34,530 nucleotides of DNA from a bacterium (GTDB lineage Bacteria > Pseudomonadota > Gammaproteobacteria > Burkholderiales > SG8-41): the NCBI GenBank assembly GCA_027310225.1, contig DAIDBG010000317.1:1-34530 (forward strand). The letters are read 5' to 3'. This document shows positions 28,797-34,530 of the stretch, piece after piece. Each line of letters begins with the position of its first letter. The stretch's first letter is position 1. The notes below the pieces were generated by a model. The model saw only the letters and a list, made by a program, of their open reading frames with translations, was not told the origin of the DNA and did not search any database. The position numbers and the translations under genes are program-made.

Positions 28797-30496
28797 ACCT
28801 TTGATTTTACGTATTTAACCGCGTCCTGCAAGGCGACGGCCTCGGCCTTTGCCTTGCGCCGGCCCTGGTACTCGATCTGCCCGCTCTTCAGCCCCCGCTC
28901 GCCGATCACGATGCGGTGGGGGATGCCGATCAGCTCCATGTCGGCGAACATCACGCCGGGGCGCTCCTCGCGGTCGTCGAACAGCACGTCAAGGCCGGCC
29001 TCTCTGAACTCGCGGTGGAGACGTTCCGCGGTTTCCCTGACCCGCGCACTCTTACCCATGCCGATCGGCACCAGCGCCAGCTCGAACGGCGCCAGCGCGC
29101 GCGGGAAGATGATGCCATGCTCGTCGTGGTTCTGCTCGATCGCCGCGGCGACGATGCGCGTCACCCCGATGCCGTAGCAGCCCATCTCCATCATGCGCGA
29201 CTGCCCCGACTCGTCGAGGAAGCTGAGGTTCATCGCGCCCGAATACTTGGTACGCAACTGGAAGATGTGGCCGACCTCGATACCACGGCAGATCTCGAGC
29301 GTGCCTGCGCCGTCGGGACTGGGATCGCCCGCAACGACGTTCCGGAGGTCGGCGACGGCCGGCTCGGGAAAGTCGCGACCGATATTGGCTCCGGCGTAGT
29401 GGTGGTCGTTGCGGTTGGCTCCGACGACGAAGTCGGACAATGCCGCCACGGCGCGGTCGGCGACGACGGCGCCCTTGAAGCCGATGGGACCCAGCGAGCC
29501 AGTATCCGCTCCGAACAGCTCATGAATCGCCGCGCCCGAGGAGAACGTGACCGGCCTCTTCACCTGCTCGAGCTTGCTAGCTTTGACCAGATTCAGCTCG
29601 TGGTCACCGCGGATCATCAGCAGCACCGGCCGGCCCTCGGCGCCGTCCACCACGACGGCTTTCACGGTCTGCTGCGCGGGGATCTTCAGGTATGCGCAGA
29701 GTTCGGCGATCGTCTTCACGCCGGGGGTGCGCACTTCGTGCAGGGGGTGCCGGGGAGCCGGACGCGGCATGGGCGGAGCCACGGCCTCGGCCAGCTCGAC
29801 GTTCGCGGCATAATCCGAGGCCGGGCAGTAGGCGATCGCATCCTCGCCGGAATCGGCGAGCACGTGGAACTCGTGCGAGCCGGTGCCGCCGATTGCGCCG
29901 GTATCGGCGGCGACCGCGCGGAACTCCAGGCCCAACCGCGTGAAGATGCGCGAGTAGCAGTCGTACATCACCCAGTAGGTCTCATCCAGGCTCGCCTTGT
30001 CCGCGTGGAAGGAATAGGCATCCTTCATGATGAACTCGCGCGCGCGCATCACGCCGAAGCGCGGCCGGATCTCGTCACGGAACTTGACCTGGATCTGGTA
30101 GAGATTGAGCGGCAGCTGGCGGTAGCTCTTCACCTCGCGCCGGACGAGGTCACTCACCACCTCCTCGTGCGTCGGGCCGAAGCAGAAGTCGCGCTGGTGG
30201 CGGTCCTTGAAGCGCAGCAACTCCGGGCCGTACTGCTCCCAGCGCCCCGATTCCTGCCACAGCTCGGCGGGCTGCACCGCGGGCATCATGACTTCGATCG
30301 CGCCGGCCGCGTTCATTTCCTCGCGCACGATTGCCTCCACCTTGCGCAGCACCCGCAGGCCCAGGGGCATCCAGGTATAGACGCCGCTCGTGAGGCGCTT
30401 GATCAGGCCCGCGCGCAGCATGAGCCGGTGGCTCACCACTTCGGCTTCGGCCGGCGCCTCCTTGAGTGTGGACAGAAAGAACTGCGAAACGCGCAT
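28784..30496 (-). CDS. proS: Prolyl-tRNA synthetase
   Basis: [62 protein letters not shown]; YbaK-like editing domain. Confidence 0.97.
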   Translation of the reverse strand: MRVSQFFLSTLKEAPAEAEVVSHRLMLRAGLIKRLTSGVYTWMPLGLRVLRKVEAIVREEMNAAGAIEVMMPAVQPAELWQESGRWEQYGPELLRFKDRHQRDFCFGPTHEEVVSDLVRREVKSYRQLPLNLYQIQVKFRDEIRPRFGVMRAREFIMKDAYSFHADKASLDETYWVMYDCYSRIFTRLGLEFRAVAADTGAIGGTGSHEFHVLADSGEDAIAYCPASDYAANVELAEAVAPPMPRPAPRHPLHEVRTPGVKTIAELCAYLKIPAQQTVKAVVVDGAEGRPVLLMIRGDHELNLVKASKLEQVKRPVTFSSGAAIHELFGADTGSLGPIGFKGAVVADRAVAALSDFVVGANRNDHHYAGANIGRDFPEPAVADLRNVVAGDPSPDGAGTLEICRGIEVGHIFQLRTKYSGAMNLSFLDESGQSRMMEMGCYGIGVTRIVAAAIEQNHDEHGIIFPRALAPFELALVPIGMGKSARVRETAERLHREFREAGLDVLFDDREERPGVMFADMELIGIPHRIVIGERGLKSGQIEYQGRRKAKAEAVALQDAVKYVKSKVCEN

Positions 30497-30558
30497 GGCA
30501 GTTACGGATCGGGCAAAATCGCTATTCTACCGAAGGCGATGGTGCCAAGAACAACGGC

Positions 30559-31344
30559 ATGAATTTTTTCGACAGGTGGCGCCTGCACTGGCGCGCCGAA
30601 GACGAAACGGTTTACGTGACGGAGAGGTTCGGTGTGCGCTCGCTGCACATCGGCAGCGACACCATCCAGAGCTCGATGCGGCTCGCGCGCCCCAACGACC
30701 TGGAGCTCGCCTACACCCGCAGCATGATGGCGTTCCTGCTGTTCAACAGCGAGCCGCGGCACGTGCTCATCGTTGGCCTGGGCGGCGGCTCGATCGTCAA
30801 GTTCATCTATCACCGCATGCCGGAGGTGAAGATCGAGGTGATCGAGATCAACCCGCAGGTGGTGGCCGTCGCGCGGCAGTATTTTTACGTGCCGCCGGAC
30901 GACGGGCGGCTTACGGTGCGCATGGGTGACGGTGCCGAGCACGTGGCACGGGCGGCGGCGCCCGCGGACGTGATCGTGGTGGACGGCTACGACGGCGAAT
31001 CACAGGCGGAGGAGCTGTATTCCAGGGTGTTCTATGGAGCGTGCCTGCAGCGGCTCGGCGGGGGCGGCGTGCTGGTGGTGAACTTGTGGGGCTCAGATCG
31101 CAAGTTTAACGATTATCTCGATCGCATCGAGGCGGCGTTTCCCGCGGGAACGCTCTGCCTGCCGGCGGAAAAGCCGGGCAACATCATCGTGTTCGCGTTT
31201 CGCGATCCACCGGGCAGGCCGCGCTGGGACGATCTTGCTGCGCGGGCGCACGGGCTGGAGGCACGCTACGGGCTCGAGTTCGTGAAGTTCGTGCAGGGGC
31301 TGCACAAGATGAACCGCTGCGACGCGCAGTGCCTCTATCCCTAG
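30559..31344 (+). CDS. Spermidine synthase-like methyltransferase-fold protein
   Basis: HVLIVGLGGGSIVKFIYHRMPEVKIEVIEINPQVVAVARQYF...DVIVVDGYDG. Confidence 0.85.
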   Translation: MNFFDRWRLHWRAEDETVYVTERFGVRSLHIGSDTIQSSMRLARPNDLELAYTRSMMAFLLFNSEPRHVLIVGLGGGSIVKFIYHRMPEVKIEVIEINPQVVAVARQYFYVPPDDGRLTVRMGDGAEHVARAAAPADVIVVDGYDGESQAEELYSRVFYGACLQRLGGGGVLVVNLWGSDRKFNDYLDRIEAAFPAGTLCLPAEKPGNIIVFAFRDPPGRPRWDDLAARAHGLEARYGLEFVKFVQGLHKMNRCDAQCLYP

Positions 31345-31350
31345 GGGTTT

Positions 31351-31471
31351 GTCGGACTTCGGGCCGACTAACTCCTTAGCAGCCTGTCGGGAGGCCAGGT
31401 CCGATAGGCTCCCGGCCCTTCAGGTTCAAGGTTCCGGATTCAACATTCAAGGTCTTGACCCGGAACCTTGA
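31351..31471. repeat. Cluster of three hairpins in the intergenic region upstream of rppH
   Basis: GTCGG-ACTTCGGG-CCGAC (31351-31368), AGCCTGTCGG-N10-CCGATAGGCT (31381-31410), CAAGGTTCCGG-N22-CCGGAACCTTG (31427-31470). Confidence 0.7.
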
Positions 31472-31550
31472 GGCGGTTTGGCGCGCAAGGCTTTTTTTTG
31501 CGTCCAAATTGTGAAAAAATCATGACAAGAAACTCGGTTAGGGGATTTCC

Positions 31551-32090
31551 ATGATTGATCGTGACGGATATCGCCCGAACGTCGGCATCATTCTATGTAA
31601 CTGGAAGAACGAGGTTTTCTGGGGCAAGCGGGTCAGGGAGCATTCATGGCAGTTTCCCCAGGGCGGCATCAAGCCGGGGGAAGCCCCGGAGGCGGCGATG
31701 TATCGCGAGCTCGAGGAGGAAGTCGGTCTTGGCCCGCATCACGTGCGCATACTCGGGCGTACCCGTGACTGGCTGCGCTACGACGTGCCGGAGCGGTGGA
31801 TCAAGCGCGATTGGCGCGGCAATTATCGCGGCCAGAAGCAGATCTGGTTCCTGCTGCGGCTGATCGGCCGCGACTGCGACGTTCGGCTGCGCACCTCGAG
31901 CAAGCCCGAGTTCGATGCCTGGCGCTGGAACGCCTACTGGGTGCCGATGGAAGTGGTGATCGAGTTCAAACGAGAGGTGTACCAGAGGGCGCTCGAGGAG
32001 CTGGCGCCGTATCTTTACCGCCGCTTCGAGCGCAAGCCGCGGCGGCAGGCGAACGAGCGGGAACGGATCGGCGCGTTGGGGCGCGGATAG
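31551..32090 (+). CDS. rppH: RNA pyrophosphohydrolase (Nudix)
   Basis: [60 protein letters not shown]. Confidence 0.97.
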   Translation: MIDRDGYRPNVGIILCNWKNEVFWGKRVREHSWQFPQGGIKPGEAPEAAMYRELEEEVGLGPHHVRILGRTRDWLRYDVPERWIKRDWRGNYRGQKQIWFLLRLIGRDCDVRLRTSSKPEFDAWRWNAYWVPMEVVIEFKREVYQRALEELAPYLYRRFERKPRRQANERERIGALGRG

Positions 32091-32230
32091 CCGTTCCGCG
32101 ACGGCTGCTGCGTGCTCTCGCACAGCGTCCACCCCCGCCGGACCACGCGGCACGGCCGGAAAACCCGGCCAGCCCGCTCAGGTCTAACGGTCAAGATCAC
32201 CGGTTGCCGCGCAAGAGACAGGAGCAGGCC

Positions 32231-32824
32231 ATGCTCAGGAGCTACCCGCCGTTGGCGTCCGCCAGACTGCAGTCCGGTGTCGGTTACGCCCAGCCTACCC
32301 AGGCCTTCCCGGAAAAAGTCACGCTCGATGACGCAGCGGTGAATGTGATGACCGACCTCACGCGCGTGACCGCCGTCATCATCCTGCCCGCTGACACCGT
32401 GGATGAGGCGCACCGCCGCATGATCCAGCGCGGGGTGCGCATGCTCCTGGTGGTGGATCAGAACCGCAGGATGCTGGGACTCATCACCGCGACCGATATC
32501 CTGGGTGAGCAGCCGGTGCAGGCGGCGGTCCAGCGCGGCCTACGGCGCGAGGAGATCCTGGTGCGTGACATCATGACGCCGCAGGAGCACCTCGACGTGC
32601 TGAATATGGACGACTTGCGGGCGGCCAAGGTCGGCCACGTGGTCACCACCCTCAAAAGGTGGGGGCGGCAGCACGCGCTCGTGGTCGAGTGCGACGCCAA
32701 GGGCCGGCAGACGGTCAGGGGGTTGTTTTCCGCGACCCAGATCGCACGCCAGCTCGGAGCCTCGATCCAGACCAGCGAAATCGCGCACACGTTTTCCGAA
32801 ATCGAGGCGTTGCTCGCGCGTTGA
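32231..32824 (+). CDS. CBS domain-containing protein
   Basis: Two CBS-like repeats: RGVRMLLVVDQNRRMLGLITATDILGE..., VRDIMTP..., HALVVECDAKGRQTVRGLFSATQIARQLG. Confidence 0.85.
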   Translation: MLRSYPPLASARLQSGVGYAQPTQAFPEKVTLDDAAVNVMTDLTRVTAVIILPADTVDEAHRRMIQRGVRMLLVVDQNRRMLGLITATDILGEQPVQAAVQRGLRREEILVRDIMTPQEHLDVLNMDDLRAAKVGHVVTTLKRWGRQHALVVECDAKGRQTVRGLFSATQIARQLGASIQTSEIAHTFSEIEALLAR

Positions 32825-32913
32825 ATGCTTGATCTGCATATGACCTGGATCAATCAACCGGCGCACAAGGCGGTTAGCGTGCAACGTTGGCAAGGAGACC
32901 GGCAGATCGAATA

Positions 32914-32942
32914 TTGACAGGCCGGGAAGGCTTGATTATATT
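32914..32942 (+). promoter_or_regulatory. Strong sigma70-like promoter TTGACA-N17-TATATT for rubrerythrin gene
   Basis: -35 consensus 32914-32919, 17-nt spacer, -10 32937-32942. Confidence 0.75.
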
Positions 32943-32950
32943 CTTTCCAT

Positions 32951-32971
32951 AAATCAGACTTAGTCTAATTT
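32951..32971. promoter_or_regulatory. Operator-like palindrome AAATCAGACT-T-AGTCTAATTT
   Basis: 10-bp arms matching at 9/10, located at the predicted transcription start. Confidence 0.6.
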
Positions 32972-33051
32972 CTGTTTTGACAGCAGAAAGGAGTGAGTCT
33001 TTGCACAATTCGATAATGAGTTATCAACCATTTGATTGAAAGGAGTAATCC

Positions 33052-33471
33052 ATGCAACTCAAAGGTTCCAAAACACATGAGAATTTGAAGGCTGCCTTTG
33101 GCGGCGAATCAATGGCGAACCGGCGCTACCTCTATTTCGCTGCGAAGGCCGACGTCGAAGGTCAAAACGACGTTTCCGCAGTTTTTCGCTCCACCGCCGA
33201 GGGAGAAACTGGCCACGCCCACGGCCATCTCGAGTACCTGGAATCTTGTGGTGATCCGGCGACCGACCTGCCGTTCGGGAAGACCCGCGAGAACCTCAAG
33301 GCGGCGATTGCGGGCGAGACCCACGAATACACCGACATGTATCCGGGGATGGCCAAGACCGCGCGCCAGGAAGGGTTCAGCGAAATTGCCGACTGGTTCG
33401 AGACGCTGGCCAAGGCCGAGCGCTCCCACGCCAACCGCTTCCAGAAGGCGCTGGACGCGCTGGTCGACTGA
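33052..33471 (+). CDS. Rubrerythrin (ferritin-like diiron protein, no rubredoxin domain)
   Basis: [22 protein letters not shown]-type helix, [33 protein letters not shown]. Confidence 0.93.
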   Translation: MQLKGSKTHENLKAAFGGESMANRRYLYFAAKADVEGQNDVSAVFRSTAEGETGHAHGHLEYLESCGDPATDLPFGKTRENLKAAIAGETHEYTDMYPGMAKTARQEGFSEIADWFETLAKAERSHANRFQKALDALVD

Positions 33472-33488
33472 TTGAAAGCGGAAGAAAG

Positions 33489-33524
33489 AAGGCGGGAGAC
33501 GGAAACCCGGCTTCCGCCTTTTTT
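33489..33524 (+). terminator. Rho-independent terminator/attenuator after rubrerythrin gene
   Basis: AAGGCGG...CCGCCTT stem followed by T6. Confidence 0.8.
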
Positions 33525-33555
33525 CATCCCTCATTCCTCGTATTAGAGGTTCCAG

Positions 33556-34530
33556 ATGACGGTACGCGAGGGGAGCATCGAGGCTCCCACCCGCCATCCA
33601 CTCGACTGGAAATCGCCGAGCTTCTACGACGAGGCCAAAGTCGAGAAAGAGCTCGAGCGGGTTTTCGAAATCTGCCATGGCTGCCGGCGCTGCGTGAACC
33701 TGTGCACAGCGTTCCCGACGCTGTTCGACCTGGTCGACGAGAGCGAGACCATGGAGGTCAATGGGGTCAGGAAGCAGGACTACCGGAAGGTGGTTGAACA
33801 GTGCTATCTGTGCGACATGTGCTACATGACGAAGTGCCCGTACGTGCCACCGCATCCCTGGAACGTGGATTTCCCGCACCTCATGCTGCGCGCAAAGGCG
33901 GTCAAGTTCAGGAAGGGCGGGGTGACGTTCCGGGACCGGCTGCTTTCCAGCACCGACGCCGTGGGCAAGCTCGCGACCATTCCGGTGGTGGTGCAACTGG
34001 TGAACGCCGTCAACAAGGCCCCGGCTGCACGCGCCTTCATGCATGCCACGCTCGGCGTTCACAAGGACCGGGTGCTGCCGGAGTACGCGAACACGCGGTT
34101 CCGGGCCTCGGCGCGGCCGCAATCATCGTCCGCACCGCGCGACGGCAGCCGCACGCCGGGCAAGGTGGCGCTGTTCTCAACCTGTTACGTCAATTACAAC
34201 GAGCCCGGCATCGGCCATGACCTGCTGAAGATCCTCGCCCACAACGAGATCCCCGCGGTCGTGGTGGAGAAAGAGGCATGCTGCGGCATGCCCAAGCTCG
34301 AGCTCGGCGATCTCGAGGCCGTCGCCCGCAACAAGGAGGTCAACCTTCCCGTACTCGCCGGTCTTGCGCGCGAGGGCTATGCCATTTTGACAGCCGTGCC
34401 CTCCTGCACGCTGATGTTCAAGCAGGAGCTGCCGCTGATGTTCCCGGATGACGCCGAAGTCGGGGCGGTGGCGGAGGCGGTGTTCGATCCTTTCGAGTAC
34501 CTGATGCTGCGCCACCGCGATGGCCTGCTC
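33556..34530 (+). CDS. Heterodisulfide reductase-related / GlpC-like Fe-S oxidoreductase, truncated by window end
   Basis: My translation from ATG 33556 (absent from ORF track because no stop): ICHGCRRCVNLCTAFP, CYLCDMCYMTKCPYVPPHPWNVDFP, CCGMPKLELGDLEAV. Confidence 0.9.
   Translation, partial: MTVREGSIEAPTRHPLDWKSPSFYDEAKVEKELERVFEICHGCRRCVNLCTAFPTLFDLVDESETMEVNGVRKQDYRKVVEQCYLCDMCYMTKCPYVPPHPWNVDFPHLMLRAKAVKFRKGGVTFRDRLLSSTDAVGKLATIPVVVQLVNAVNKAPAARAFMHATLGVHKDRVLPEYANTRFRASARPQSSSAPRDGSRTPGKVALFSTCYVNYNEPGIGHDLLKILAHNEIPAVVVEKEACCGMPKLELGDLEAVARNKEVNLPVLAGLAREGYAILTAVPSCTLMFKQELPLMFPDDAEVGAVAEAVFDPFEYLMLRHRDGLL

Noticed and set aside
28916-30562. 548-aa plus-strand ORF
   Set aside because: Antisense shadow of proS.
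31485-31501. CGCGCAAGGCTTTTTTTTGCG as a terminator
   Set aside because: T8 run present but no convincing GC stem directly before it.

Overview
A 34.5 kb GC-rich chromosomal window that looks betaproteobacterial: the valS/holC/pepA with divergent lptF/lptG block, the ilvB-ilvH-ilvC-psd-pssA-leuA block, and proS/rppH are all recognisable from their protein sequences. Left edge: end of a surface-polysaccharide locus (wecB 3' end, flippase-like membrane protein, glycosyltransferase), then moaC, a BepA-like M48 protease, a Ser/Thr kinase fused to a cyclic-nucleotide-binding domain, and a small sulfur-trafficking/persulfide-sensing island (TusA, dithiol ArsR of BigR/SqrR type, a GcvH/LbpA-like domain that stops before its lipoyl-lysine half, and a DsrE2 C-terminal piece). 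Right edge: CBS protein and a rubrerythrin / Fe-S oxidoreductase pair behind a strong promoter that overlaps a palindrome. Most of the window is ordinary core genome. The items most worth a second look are: (1) a palindromic C-run/G-run element apparently inserted in frame in valS, plus an in-frame N-terminal fusion of the upstream ORF; (2) the truncated lipoyl-domain gene in an apparent operon with a BigR/SqrR-like sensor; (3) a Leu-rich, nearly leaderless leader peptide upstream of leuA; (4) families of dispersed intergenic repeats (exact 12-mers GATGAGTGATGA and GTTCGCCGTTCA, and CTGTCGG hairpins) that supply start or stop codons of neighbouring genes; (5) a sigma factor whose conserved N-terminus requires a CTG (or other non-canonical) start; (6) the rubrerythrin promoter/operator. 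All family calls are from reading translations; no database search was run.
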